DNA from: Phenylobacterium sp.
Lineage (GTDB): Bacteria; Pseudomonadota; Alphaproteobacteria; Caulobacterales; Caulobacteraceae
Direction of reading: 5' to 3'
NCBI RefSeq assembly: GCF_016793225.1
Contig: NZ_JAEUMN010000022.1
Span: 49,450-113,449 of the forward strand
Length of the DNA stretch: 64,000 bases
Positions 13,927 to 23,368 of this stretch are shown here, piece by piece (position 1 is the stretch's first letter; every line of letters starts with the position of its first letter). A program made the position numbers and the translations under genes. Below the pieces are notes generated by a model. It had not been told where the DNA came from. It saw only the letters and a list, made by a program, of their open reading frames with translations, and did no database searches.

Positions 13927-16212
13927 ATGACCACGCTCGCCGCCGCGCCTGCGGCCCGCCAACCGCCCGCGGCGCTCTTCGTGCTCACGGTGTTCACGAG
14001 CGCCGCGCTGGTGTTCCTGGTCCAGCCGATGGTCGCCAAGCTGGTGCTGCCGCTGCTGGGCGGAAGCCCGTCGGTCTGGAACACCTCGATGGCGTTCTTC
14101 CAGATCGCCCTCCTGGCCGGCTACTTCTACGCCCACCTCCTGCAGCGCATCCCGTCCGTACGGGCCCAGGCCATGACGCACGTCGCGGCCCTGCTGATCG
14201 CCGCCGTGGCGCTGCCCCTGCGGGTGAACGGGCTGGCGGGCCCGCCCTCGTCCGACCATCCCAACCTCTGGCTGCTGGCGGTCCTGGCGCTCTCGATCGG
14301 CGCCCCGTTTGCGATCCTGTCCGCCACCGCGCCGCTGGTGCAGGCCTGGCATGCGCGCACCCTCGGGAGCATCGAGGGCAAGGAGCCCTATGCGCTCTAC
14401 GCCGCGTCCAACCTGGGCAGCCTGATCGCGCTCCTGGCCTATCCCGTCGTGGTCGAGCCCACGATGACGCTGGTGGGGCAGCGCATGGGATGGAGCGCAG
14501 GCTACGGCCTGTTCGTGGTGGTGATCGGGGTCCTGGCGGTCGCGGTCTCACGCGTCCGCGCCGAGGCGGCCGAGGCGGCGATCACGACCGAGCCGCCCCC
14601 CTCGTGGCGCACGCGCGCCATCTGGGTCGGGCTGGCGGCCATTCCGTCCAGCCTGATGCTGGGGGTGACCACCTACATCACCACCGACGTGGCCTCGGCG
14701 CCCTTCCTCTGGGTGCTGCCGCTGGCGCTCTACCTGACCACCTTCATCATCGCCTTCCAGGACAGGCCCGCCATCCCGCCGGAGGTGACCCTGACGCTGC
14801 AGGCCGCGGCCATCGCCGCCTGCGCGGCGATCCTGCCGTTCCGCTCGACGCTGTTCGCATTCCTGCTGTTCGTCCACCTGGCGGCCTTCTTCCTCACCGC
14901 GCTCATGTGCCACCAGCAGCTCGTGGCGCGCCGGCCGGATCCGGCGCACCTCACGGAGTTCTATCTCTGCCTCTCGCTCGGCGGCGTGGTCGGGGGCGCC
15001 TTCAACGCCTTCCTGGCGCCGGTCATCTTCAACGACGTGTGGGAGTATCCCATCGTCCTGGCGCTGGCCTGCCTGGCGCGGCCGTGGGGCGACCTGCAGC
15101 GGGTCCCCATCTGGACGTGGGCGATGCTGATCGTGGGCGTGGCCGCCGCGGCCCTGACCCCCGTGGCGGTCACCTTCGCCAGCCGCACGATGTCCACCGA
15201 GGAGATCGTCGGCCGCTTCGATCCGGCCGAACTCTTCGACATGGGCCTGAAGACACTGCTGGTCCTGGCGGTGCTGGCCGCCTTCCTGGTGCGCCGCCAC
15301 GCGCTGTTCATCTTCGCGATCGTCGCGATCCTGAGCTATGCGGCCGAAACGGCGGCCGACCGGACCGACACGCGCAAGAGCTGGCGCAGCTTCTTCGGCG
15401 TCCTCAAGCAGTCCGAGACCTATGTGAGCACGGTGGGGCGCGTGAAGATGCTGGCCCACGGCACCACCCTGCACGGGGCGCAGTCGCAGGACCCCCGCTA
15501 CATGTGCAAGCCGCTGGTCTACTACACGCCGAACACCCCCATCGGCCAGGTCTTCGCCCTCAAGCAGCAGGCCTCGCCGGGCCTCCGCATCGGCGCCGTC
15601 GGCCTGGGCACGGGCTCGGTCGCGGCCTACGTCCGCGAGCGCGACCACCTCACGTTCTTCGAGATCGATCCGCTGGTGGTGAAGGTCTCCACGACCGTCG
15701 AGAACTTCAGCTACACGACCCTCTGCGCCAAGAGCCTCGTCGACTATGTGATCGGCGACGCGCGCCTGACCGTGGCGAAGCAGCCCGCCGGCAGCTTCGA
15801 CATCCTGCTCATCGACGCCTTCTCGTCGGACGCGGTGCCCGCCCACCTGCTGACGGTCGAGGCGGTGCGGGGCTACCTGTCGAAGCTGAGGCCGGACGGC
15901 GTCCTGATCCTGCACCTCTCGAACCGCAACCTCGACCTGATGAACCCCGCCCAGGCCGTGGCCCGCGCCGCCGGCGGCTACGCGCTCGCGCAGAACTACC
16001 GTGCGCCCGACAAGGACCCTCCGGGAACCTGGGACTCCTCGGAGGACGCGGTGATCGTGGCCCGCAGCCCCGAGGCGCTCGCCGCCTTCCAGGCCACGGG
16101 CAAGTGGGCGGACGGCAACCCGTTCAAGGCCCGGCCCTGGACCGACGACTACACGAACCTCGCGGGCGCCCTCTACGCCAACCTCAAGGGGCGCTGGACC
16201 TGGCTGCCGTGA
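13927..16212 (+). CDS. Membrane-fused spermidine synthase-like protein
   Basis: Large protein of 761 residues. The first about 520 residues have many hydrophobic helices resembling an MFS-like or polytopic membrane domain (FLVQPMVAKLVLPLLGG at the start is a family hallmark). The last about 220 residues are a class I methyltransferase-fold spermidine-synthase-like domain: VGLGTGSVAAY for nucleotide binding, FFEIDP, then LIDAFSSDAVPAHLLT. The aminopropyl-transfer aspartate region is altered compared with SpeE, and no such fusion has an established reaction to my knowledge. The ATG at 13927 is chosen since the upstream open frame lies over pncC. Confidence 0.85.
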   Translation: MTTLAAAPAARQPPAALFVLTVFTSAALVFLVQPMVAKLVLPLLGGSPSVWNTSMAFFQIALLAGYFYAHLLQRIPSVRAQAMTHVAALLIAAVALPLRVNGLAGPPSSDHPNLWLLAVLALSIGAPFAILSATAPLVQAWHARTLGSIEGKEPYALYAASNLGSLIALLAYPVVVEPTMTLVGQRMGWSAGYGLFVVVIGVLAVAVSRVRAEAAEAAITTEPPPSWRTRAIWVGLAAIPSSLMLGVTTYITTDVASAPFLWVLPLALYLTTFIIAFQDRPAIPPEVTLTLQAAAIAACAAILPFRSTLFAFLLFVHLAAFFLTALMCHQQLVARRPDPAHLTEFYLCLSLGGVVGGAFNAFLAPVIFNDVWEYPIVLALACLARPWGDLQRVPIWTWAMLIVGVAAAALTPVAVTFASRTMSTEEIVGRFDPAELFDMGLKTLLVLAVLAAFLVRRHALFIFAIVAILSYAAETAADRTDTRKSWRSFFGVLKQSETYVSTVGRVKMLAHGTTLHGAQSQDPRYMCKPLVYYTPNTPIGQVFALKQQASPGLRIGAVGLGTGSVAAYVRERDHLTFFEIDPLVVKVSTTVENFSYTTLCAKSLVDYVIGDARLTVAKQPAGSFDILLIDAFSSDAVPAHLLTVEAVRGYLSKLRPDGVLILHLSNRNLDLMNPAQAVARAAGGYALAQNYRAPDKDPPGTWDSSEDAVIVARSPEALAAFQATGKWADGNPFKARPWTDDYTNLAGALYANLKGRWTWLP

Positions 16213-16240
16213 CCCGGCCTGACGTCGGCGTCGGGGCGAC

Positions 16241-17398
16241 CTAGGCCGGCGTCTCAACGGTCGCCACGGCCTGGGCCAGGAGGCCCTCCTGGCGGCCGGT
16301 GAAGCCCATGCCCTCGGTCGTGGTCGCCTTGACGCTGACGCGCTCGACCGGGATCTCCAGGATCGCGGCGATCCGCGCGCGCATGGCGTCGCGATGAGGC
16401 CGGATCCTGGGCCGCTCGCAGACGAGGGTGACGTCCACGTTGACGATCCGGCCGCCCCGGGCGGCGACCCTGTCGGCGGCGTGCTTCAGGAACCGGTCGG
16501 ACGAGGCCCCCTTCCACCGCTCATCCGTGGGCGGGAAGTGCTCGCCGATGTCGCCGTCCCCGACCGCTCCGAGGATCGCGTCCGTCAGCGCGTGCAGGCC
16601 GCAGTCGGCGTCCGAGTGGCCGATCAGGCCGTGGTCGTGCGGGATGAGGACGCCGCAGAGCCAGACCGCGTCGCCGGGGCCGAAGCGGTGGGCGTCGACG
16701 CCCTGGCCCATGCGCACGATGCGCTGGCCGCCGGCGAGTTGCTCGGCCATCAGGAAGTCCTCCGGGTAGGTGAGCTTCAGCAGCATCGGGTCGCCGGCCA
16801 CCAGGGCGACCGCGCCGCCCGCCCGCTCCAGCACCGAGGCGTCGTCGGTCGGCTCCTCGCCCGCGGGCCAGGTCCGGTAGGCGGCCTTCAGCCTGTCGTG
16901 CCGGAACGCCTGGGGCGTCTGGGCGCGCCAGAGGCCGTCGCGCGAGACGGTCGCGGTGACCACGCCGTCGCCGCGCTTCAGCGTGTCGGGCACGGGCGTC
17001 GCGGGGATGGCGCCGTCGGCGCGCTCCAGAGCGGCCAGCAGCCGCTCGACGTGCGCGCGGGCGACGAAGGGTCGGGCCGCGTCGTGGATCAGGACCGCGT
17101 TGTCATCCGCCGCCGTCAGGGCGGCGAGGCCCGCCTGCACGGATGCGGCGCGCGTCGAACCGCCAGCCACGGCCGTCCACCCGGCGAGGCCCGCGAGCGC
17201 GCCCTCCACCTGCGCAAGCCGGTCCGCGGCCACCACCACGACCACCTGCTCGGCGCCCGCGCTCAGCAGCCCCTCGACCGACCAGCGCAGGATCGGTCGT
17301 CCGCCCAGGCGGCGCCAGGCCTTGGGATCGCCGGGCCCCGCGCGGAGACCTTCACCGGCTGCAACGACGACGGCGGAGAATTTCATCGCGTGGCTCAT
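16241..17398 (-). CDS. ispDF: Bifunctional IspD/IspF of the MEP isoprenoid pathway
   Basis: Fusion of 385 residues. IspD (about 1-225) makes CDP-methylerythritol from MEP and CTP: VVVAAGEGLRAG, DPKAW, HDAARPFV, RAQTPQAFR. IspF (about 230-385) makes the cyclic diphosphate: GVDAHRF and GHSDADCGLHAL (zinc ligands), DIGEHFPPTD, KATTTEGMGFTGRQEG. The fusion is standard in alphaproteobacteria. The start may be at 17398 or the Met 12 bases downstream, MKFSAVVVAAG. It is divergent from dusB, which is also the usual arrangement. Confidence 0.96.
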   Translation of the reverse strand: MSHAMKFSAVVVAAGEGLRAGPGDPKAWRRLGGRPILRWSVEGLLSAGAEQVVVVVAADRLAQVEGALAGLAGWTAVAGGSTRAASVQAGLAALTAADDNAVLIHDAARPFVARAHVERLLAALERADGAIPATPVPDTLKRGDGVVTATVSRDGLWRAQTPQAFRHDRLKAAYRTWPAGEEPTDDASVLERAGGAVALVAGDPMLLKLTYPEDFLMAEQLAGGQRIVRMGQGVDAHRFGPGDAVWLCGVLIPHDHGLIGHSDADCGLHALTDAILGAVGDGDIGEHFPPTDERWKGASSDRFLKHAADRVAARGGRIVNVDVTLVCERPRIRPHRDAMRARIAAILEIPVERVSVKATTTEGMGFTGRQEGLLAQAVATVETPA

Positions 17399-17432
17399 AG
17401 GGAAGCGGGGCGACTTATTCCAGCTTTCACGC

Positions 17433-17461
17433 TTTACGGCGCCGCAGCATTGTGCCTAGAA
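17433..17461 (+). promoter_or_regulatory. Candidate sigma-70 promoter of the dusB-ntrBC operon
   Basis: TTTACG (17433-17438), 17 bases, then CTAGAA (17456-17461) followed by A. The -10 part resembles the Caulobacter housekeeping pattern GCTANAWC. It lies 26 bases upstream of the dusB ATG, in the ispDF-dusB divergent region. Motif match only. Confidence 0.4.
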
Positions 17462-17487
17462 ATGGGGCATATGTACGTGATTAGAAA

Positions 17488-18495
17488 ATGAGCAAAGAAC
17501 TCGAGGTCGGGGGCGTCAAGGTCGCGGGACGGGTCTGGATCGCCCCGATGACGGGGGTGTCTGACCTGCCGTTCCGCCGCGCCGCGACACGCCTCGGCGC
17601 CGCCTATGTCTCGACCGAGATGGTCGCATGCGCCGAGCTGGCCAGGGGCCGGCCCGACGTGGTTCGCCGCGCGGCGGTGGGGGAGGGGCTCCCGCTCACG
17701 GTCATCCAGCTGGTCGGCCGCGATCCCCAGGCGATCCGCGAGGGCGCGCGCATGGCGGCGGCCGCCGGCGCCGACATCGTGGACCTGAACTTCGGCTGCC
17801 CGGCCCGCGAGGTCACCGGCGGTCACGGCGGCTCGGCGCTCATGCGCGAGCCCGCCCTGGCGCTGGAGCTGATGGAGGCCGCCGTCACCGCGGTGGATGT
17901 CCCGGTGACGGTCAAGATGCGCCTGGGCTGGGACGACGCCTCGCGCAACGCGCCCGAGTTGGCCGCGGCGGCCGAACGGATCGGGGTCCGTGCGATCACC
18001 GTCCACGGGCGGACCCGCTGCCAGTTCTACAAGGGCCAGGCCGACTGGGCCGCCATCGCCGAGGTCAAGGCGGCGGTGTCGACCCCGGTGATCGCCAACG
18101 GCGACATCGTCGACGGCCGGACGGCCCGGGCCGCCCTGGCCGCGTCCGGCGCAGACGCCGTCATGATCGGGCGCGGCGTCTACGGGCGCCCGTGGATCGC
18201 CGCCGAGATCGAGGCCGAGCTGGACGGCCGCGCCTTCACGCCGCCCGACGCCGACGCGCGCCTCGCCATCGCCGTCGCCCACCTGCGGGACAGCATCGAC
18301 TTCTACGGAGAACGGCTGGGCCTGCGGATCTTCCGCAAGCACCTGGCCGCCTACATCGAGAACGCCCCCTGGCCCGCGGACCCCGCGGCCCGGCGCGAGG
18401 CGCGCGCGGCGCTCTGCCGCCTGGAGGACGCCCGATCGGTCGAACGGGGGCTCGAAGCCCTCTGGATCGCACCCGACCGGAGACTGGCCGCATGA
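17488..18495 (+). CDS. dusB: tRNA-dihydrouridine synthase (NifR3/DusB)
   Basis: FMN enzyme reducing uridines in the tRNA D-loop, 335 residues in a TIM barrel. APMTGVSDLPFRR binds FMN; the catalytic cysteine is in NFGCPAREVTGGHGGSALM; VKMRLGWDD, TVHGRTRCQFYKG, NGDI and MIGRGVYGRPW complete the barrel. As in Rhodobacter nifR3, it leads the ntrB-ntrC operon, and its stop overlaps the ntrB ATG by 4 bases. The coupling of a tRNA-modification enzyme with nitrogen control is long known in E. coli and alphaproteobacteria (dusB-fis, nifR3-ntrB). Confidence 0.96.
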   Translation: MSKELEVGGVKVAGRVWIAPMTGVSDLPFRRAATRLGAAYVSTEMVACAELARGRPDVVRRAAVGEGLPLTVIQLVGRDPQAIREGARMAAAAGADIVDLNFGCPAREVTGGHGGSALMREPALALELMEAAVTAVDVPVTVKMRLGWDDASRNAPELAAAAERIGVRAITVHGRTRCQFYKGQADWAAIAEVKAAVSTPVIANGDIVDGRTARAALAASGADAVMIGRGVYGRPWIAAEIEAELDGRAFTPPDADARLAIAVAHLRDSIDFYGERLGLRIFRKHLAAYIENAPWPADPAARREARAALCRLEDARSVERGLEALWIAPDRRLAA

Positions 18496-19622
18496 CCGGC
18501 ACGACACGCTTGCAGACCCGCGGCGTCGAGATGGACGCCCTGAAGGCGCAGGCCTTCGAACTTTCGCCCGACCCGGCCCTGGTGGTGAGCCGGGACGGCG
18601 CCCTGGTGGCCGTGAACGAGGCCGCGGAAGGCCTGTTCGGCCAGGGCCTCGGCCTGCTTGCCCGCGGCCGCTTCCGCGCGGCGTTGCCGCCGGGCTCGGC
18701 CCTGGTCTCGCTGCTCAACCGCGCCATCGAGGAGGACGGCCGCGTCCGCGAGCGCGGCGTCCAGATCAGCCTTTTCGGCCTGCCGCCCTTCGAGGCCGAC
18801 GGCGCGGCGGCCCCGCTGGGCGACGGCTCGGTGCTGCTGACCCTGTCGGTGAAGGGCGGGCTCGGCAACGAGCGCAGCGCGCACGAGGCCGCCGGCCTCC
18901 GCTCCCTGGTCGGACTCGGCCGCATGCTGGCGCATGAGATCAAGAACCCGCTGGCGGGGATCCGGGGCGCGGCCCAGCTGCTGAAGAGCGGCGCCAAGGC
19001 CGAGGACGCGCCGCTGGCCCAGCTCATCGTGGACGAGACCGATCGCGTCCGCCGGCTGGTCGATCGCATGGAGGCCTTCTCGGACGACGCCCTGCCGTCG
19101 CTCAGCCCGATCAACATCCACCAGGTGCTCGACCGCGTCCGCGCCCTGGCCGCCAACGGCGTGGCGGACGGACTGGGGCTGAAGGAGATCTACGACCCGT
19201 CGCTGCCGCCCGTGCTGGGCGACGAGGACCAGCTGATCCAGGTCTTCCTGAACCTCGTGAAGAACGCCGCCGAGGCCGCCCACGCCCGCGGCGACGACCG
19301 GGGCGAGGTCTCGATCCACACCGCTTACCGGCACGGCGTCCGCGTCCGCTCGGCGAAGGGCCAGGCGCTTCGGGGCGCCCCGATCGAGGTCCGCATCCAG
19401 GACAACGGGCCGGGCATCCCCGAGCACATCCGCGAGAGCCTGTTCCAGCCGTTCGTGACGTCCAAGGCCAACGGCGCGGGCCTCGGCCTCGCGCTCGTCG
19501 CCAAGCTCGTGGCGGCGCACGGGGGCCTCATCGATTTCGAATCCGAACCCGGGCGCACCGTCTTCCGCGTGCTCCTGCCCATCGCTTCCGCCGACGACAC
19601 CTACCTGGATGCGCCCGAATGA
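18492..19622 (+). CDS. ntrB: Nitrogen regulation sensor kinase NtrB
   Basis: Cytosolic histidine kinase/phosphatase for NtrC, controlled by PII, 376 residues. PAS domain about 15-110; phospho-acceptor His about 147 in [20 protein letters not shown]-box [14 protein letters not shown]-boxes DNGPGIP and GAGLGLALV. The ATG overlaps the dusB stop. An internal ATG at 18531 (MDALKAQAF) aligns with the N-terminus of shorter homologues and could be the true start. The C-terminus overlaps the ntrC ATG by 4 bases. Confidence 0.95.
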   Translation: MTGTTRLQTRGVEMDALKAQAFELSPDPALVVSRDGALVAVNEAAEGLFGQGLGLLARGRFRAALPPGSALVSLLNRAIEEDGRVRERGVQISLFGLPPFEADGAAAPLGDGSVLLTLSVKGGLGNERSAHEAAGLRSLVGLGRMLAHEIKNPLAGIRGAAQLLKSGAKAEDAPLAQLIVDETDRVRRLVDRMEAFSDDALPSLSPINIHQVLDRVRALAANGVADGLGLKEIYDPSLPPVLGDEDQLIQVFLNLVKNAAEAAHARGDDRGEVSIHTAYRHGVRVRSAKGQALRGAPIEVRIQDNGPGIPEHIRESLFQPFVTSKANGAGLGLALVAKLVAAHGGLIDFESEPGRTVFRVLLPIASADDTYLDAPE

Positions 19623-21040
19623 ACGCGGCCTCGAAGAAGATCCTGATCGCCGACGACGACTCGTCGATCCGCCTGGTCCTGTCGCAGGCGTTCACGCGCC
19701 TGGGCTATCAGGTGCGCGCGACGGGCAACGCCACGACCCTGCTGAAATGGGTGAGCGACGGGGAGGGGGACCTCGTCGTCACCGACGTCGTCATGCCCGA
19801 CGAGAACGTCTTCGACGTCCTGCCCCGCATCCGCAAGCAGCGGCCCAAGCTGCCGGTGATCGTGATGAGCGCGCAGAACAACCTCATCACCGCCGTCAAC
19901 GCGGCGGAGGTCGGCGCTTTCGAGTACGTGCCGAAGCCGTTCGACCTCGACGACATGACCTCGGCCGCCAGGCGGGCGCTGGCGCGGCCCGCGGACGCTG
20001 AAGCGTCCAAGGCGCAGGCGCGTGCGGTCCGCGATGACCGGCTGCCGCTGATCGGGCGCTCGGGTCCGATGCAGGACGTGTACCGGACCATCGCCCGGCT
20101 CGTGGGCGCCGACCTGACGGTGCTGATCACCGGCGAGAGCGGCACGGGCAAGGAACTGGTCGCGCGCGCCCTCCACGACATGGGGCGGCGGCGCGACGGC
20201 AAGTTCGTCGTCATCAACCTGGCCGCCACCCCGCGCGAGCGCGTCGAGAGCGAGCTCTTCGGCAAGGAGGAGGGCGACTTCGGGAAGCTGGTGGAGGCTG
20301 ACGGCGGGACGCTGTTCCTGGACGAGATCGGGGACATGCCGCTCGACGCTCAGACGCGCCTGCTCCGGGTCATCGACGGGTCGGAGCCGGCGTTGAACCC
20401 CAAGACCGGCCGCCGGCCGAACGTGCGCATCATCGCCGCCACGAACCGCGACCTGCGCGCCCTGATCCAGCAAGGCCTCTTCCGCGAGGACCTCTTCTTC
20501 CGCCTGAACGTCGCCCCTCTGCGCCTGCCGCCGCTGCGGGACCGCGCCGAGGACATCCCCGACCTCGCCCGAGCCTTCCTGCTGCGCGCCAACCGCGAGG
20601 GCCTGCCGGCCAAGACCATCGACGCCGGCGCGCTGGACCGCCTGAAGCGCCACAGCTGGCCCGGCAATGTCCGCGAACTGGAGAACCTCGTGCGCCGCAT
20701 CTGCGCGCTCTACGGCGAGGACCTGATCACCGCGCGTATCATCGAGAAGGAACTCTCCGACCAGCAGCCCGTGATGCAGGGGCAGGAGGGTCCGGCCACC
20801 CTGTCGCAGCTCGTCGAGCAGAAGCTGGCCGGCTACTTCGCCGATCAGCCCGACGGGATACCGCCCGCCGGCCTGTACGACCGGGTTCTCGAGGAGGTGG
20901 AGCGGCCGCTCATCCAGCTCACGCTGGCCGCCACCCGGGGCAACCAGGTGCGCGCCGCCGAGATCCTCGGCCTCAACCGCAACACCCTGCGCAAGAAGAT
21001 CCAGGATCTCGGCGTGGAGATGGCCCGGGGCCGCCGGTAG
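19619..21040 (+). CDS. ntrC: Nitrogen regulator NtrC, lacking the GAFTGA loop
   Basis: Response regulator of 473 residues. Receiver domain 1-120 with the phospho-Asp about 57 in [11 protein letters not shown]+ domain about 140-375 with Walker A GESGTGKE and Walker [10 protein letters not shown]; Fis-type helix-turn-helix about 440-465 ([17 protein letters not shown]). Between [13 protein letters not shown] and the Walker B region, the loop that normally holds GAFTGA is missing. This loop contacts sigma-54. Rhodobacter capsulatus NtrC also lacks it and works with the housekeeping sigma factor. It probably regulates nitrogen assimilation by a sigma-54-independent route. Confidence 0.95.
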   Translation: MNAASKKILIADDDSSIRLVLSQAFTRLGYQVRATGNATTLLKWVSDGEGDLVVTDVVMPDENVFDVLPRIRKQRPKLPVIVMSAQNNLITAVNAAEVGAFEYVPKPFDLDDMTSAARRALARPADAEASKAQARAVRDDRLPLIGRSGPMQDVYRTIARLVGADLTVLITGESGTGKELVARALHDMGRRRDGKFVVINLAATPRERVESELFGKEEGDFGKLVEADGGTLFLDEIGDMPLDAQTRLLRVIDGSEPALNPKTGRRPNVRIIAATNRDLRALIQQGLFREDLFFRLNVAPLRLPPLRDRAEDIPDLARAFLLRANREGLPAKTIDAGALDRLKRHSWPGNVRELENLVRRICALYGEDLITARIIEKELSDQQPVMQGQEGPATLSQLVEQKLAGYFADQPDGIPPAGLYDRVLEEVERPLIQLTLAATRGNQVRAAEILGLNRNTLRKKIQDLGVEMARGRR

Positions 21041-21139
21041 GGCCATCCCCGGCCGCCTGTCGCGGCGTTCAGGCTGCGCTGTGCGTCCGCGCAACATAGG
21101 TGTTGATTTTGGAGCACAGGTCCCTAGGCTCCGCACGCG

Positions 21140-23359
21140 ATGGCGTTGCTTGCCCACCCCGCGTTCCGGCATCCGGCGCTGACCCGGATCCGAGCCGCGC
21201 TCCAGTCCCGGCTCGCGCTCGGCGTGGGCTATGGCCTGGCGGCTCTGCTGACGGGCGTGGCCATCTTCCTCGCCGCGTCGCCGCCCGAGAAGGGGCCGCT
21301 GGGCCCGGCCAGCGACGTGATCCTCACGGTCCTGTTCCTCAACCTCGTCCTGATCCTCTTCCTGCTGGTCTCGGTAGGCACGCGGATCTTCGAGCTGCTC
21401 GACGCCCGGTCCTCCGATGCGGGCGCGCGCCTGCATGTGCGGTTCGTGGGGCTGTTCGCGGCGGCGGCCCTCGTTCCGGCGGCGGTCGTGCTCATCTTCT
21501 ACGGGCTCGTGGTCTCCAGCGGGGTCGAGAAGTGGTTCTCGCAGCGGGTGCAGACCGTGGTCGAGAACTCCGCGACCGTCTTCCAGTCCTACATCGACGA
21601 GCAGACCGGCTACATCCGCGACCATGTGATTCCCATGGCCGGCGACCTCAACCGCGAGGCGGCGGGGATCGCGGAGAAGCCCGACAGCGCCGGGAGCTAC
21701 CTGGAGGCGCTGGCGTCGTTCCACGCCTTCCCGGCCGCCTACCTGGTGGACCGCCAGGGCCGGGTCCTCGCCCGGGCCGAGGCGTCGGGCGCTCCGCCGT
21801 ACGTGCTGCCGTCCCAGGCCGCCTACGCCGCCGCCGACCAGAGCGAGATCTACATCCCGAACTTCGACGCGGGCGTGATGCGGGGGCTCTACAAGCTGAC
21901 CGCGTTCAACGACGTCTACCTGTACGTGACCCGGCCGCTGAAGCCCGGGATCATGGGCTACATGCGGGAGTCCGAGTCCGAGCTCGCCTCGTACCGGGAC
22001 GTGGCCAAGAACCGCGAGCGCATCCAGGCGATCTTCGTCCTGAGCTACGCCGAGACCGCCATGCTGGTGCTGGTCGGCGCGGTTTGGCTCGGGCTTGCCG
22101 CCGCCAACTCCATCACCGCGCCCATCAGCCGGCTCGTGCAGGCGGCGGGGCGGGTCGCCGGCGGCGACCTGTCGGCCCGTGTGGACGCCGAATCCGATCC
22201 CGCCGAGATCGCCGTGCTGTCGCGCGCCTTCAACAGCATGACCCACGACCTGCAGGCCCAGCAGGAGGCCCTGCGCCGGGCCGGCGAGGAAGCCGAGGAG
22301 CGGCGCCAGTTCATCGAGACGGTGCTGGCCGAGGTCAGCGCGGGCGTGATCGGCCTGGACCCGGACGGGCGCATCTCGGTCACCAACCGCCAGGCGTCCG
22401 TGCTGCTCGCGCTGCCGCGCGACCAGGGCCGCGGCCGCCGCCTGGCCGACGTGGTGCCCGAATTCGCCGAGCTTGCGGCGGCGGGCCGCTCCGGGGAGGC
22501 CGAGGAGGAGATCGACATCACCCGCGGCCGCGACCAGCGGCGGCTTCGCGTCCGGGCGAGCCAGTCCGAGGGCGGCCTCGTGTTCACCTTCGACGACGTC
22601 ACGCGTCTGGTCGCCGCCCAGCGGAACGCCGCCTGGCGCGACGTGGCCCGGCGGATCGCCCACGAGATCAAGAATCCGCTGACGCCGATCCAGCTCTCGG
22701 CCGAGCGCCTGCGGCGCAAGTACCGCAAGGACATCGCGCCCGCCGAGCTGGAGACCTTCGATCGCTGCACCGACACCATCGTGCGCCAGGTCGGCGACAT
22801 CGGCCGGATGGTGGACGAGTTCTCGTCCTTTGCGCGCATGCCCGCGCCCAAGTTCGCCCGGCTGGACGCCGCCGAGCTCCTTCGCGCGGCGGTGTTCGCG
22901 CAGCGCGTCGCCAGCCCCGACTTCGAGGTGGTGCTCGAGGAGCCGCTCCATGAGGCCGCGCTGCACGCCGACGGGCGCATGATCGGCCAGGCTCTCACCA
23001 ACGTGCTGAAAAACGCGGCCGAGGCGGTCGAGGGGCGGCGGGCGAAGGAGCCCAAGCTCAAGGGCCGGATCGTCGCGCGGCTGGTCTCCGACGAGCACGG
23101 CGTGGCGTTCGAGGTCGAGGACAACGGCGTCGGCCTGCCGGCCAAGGACCGCGACCGGCTCACCGAGCCCTACGTCACGACCCGCGAGAAGGGCACTGGC
23201 CTGGGCCTCGCGATCGTGAAGCGGATCCTGGAGGACCACGGGGGCGAACTCGAGCTGGCCGACGCCCGTGCCGGGCAGGGGGCCCTGGCGGTGCTGCGTC
23301 TGCCGGCGGCGGCCGCCCAGCGCCTCGCGAGGCCGCCGGCGGCCGTATCTGCGGAATAG
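21140..23359 (+). CDS. ntrY: NtrY sensor histidine kinase
   Basis: Membrane sensor kinase of 739 residues, partner of NtrX. N-terminal transmembrane helices lie at about 30-55, 60-85 and 100-130, then a periplasmic or extracytoplasmic region, a further helix about 305-325 followed by HAMP, a PAS domain about 390-490, the phospho-acceptor His about 508 in [15 protein letters not shown], and an ATPase domain with VLKNAAEAV, DNGVGLP and GTGLGLAIV. About 100 bases without a gene separate it from ntrC, so it may have its own promoter. Known roles of NtrYX include nitrogen, redox and envelope control. Confidence 0.95.
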   Translation: MALLAHPAFRHPALTRIRAALQSRLALGVGYGLAALLTGVAIFLAASPPEKGPLGPASDVILTVLFLNLVLILFLLVSVGTRIFELLDARSSDAGARLHVRFVGLFAAAALVPAAVVLIFYGLVVSSGVEKWFSQRVQTVVENSATVFQSYIDEQTGYIRDHVIPMAGDLNREAAGIAEKPDSAGSYLEALASFHAFPAAYLVDRQGRVLARAEASGAPPYVLPSQAAYAAADQSEIYIPNFDAGVMRGLYKLTAFNDVYLYVTRPLKPGIMGYMRESESELASYRDVAKNRERIQAIFVLSYAETAMLVLVGAVWLGLAAANSITAPISRLVQAAGRVAGGDLSARVDAESDPAEIAVLSRAFNSMTHDLQAQQEALRRAGEEAEERRQFIETVLAEVSAGVIGLDPDGRISVTNRQASVLLALPRDQGRGRRLADVVPEFAELAAAGRSGEAEEEIDITRGRDQRRLRVRASQSEGGLVFTFDDVTRLVAAQRNAAWRDVARRIAHEIKNPLTPIQLSAERLRRKYRKDIAPAELETFDRCTDTIVRQVGDIGRMVDEFSSFARMPAPKFARLDAAELLRAAVFAQRVASPDFEVVLEEPLHEAALHADGRMIGQALTNVLKNAAEAVEGRRAKEPKLKGRIVARLVSDEHGVAFEVEDNGVGLPAKDRDRLTEPYVTTREKGTGLGLAIVKRILEDHGGELELADARAGQGALAVLRLPAAAAQRLARPPAAVSAE

Positions 23360-23368
23360 AGGTGAAAG

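Noticed and set aside
16241-17398. IspD-IspF fusion as a novelty
   Set aside because: Such fusions are standard in alphaproteobacteria.
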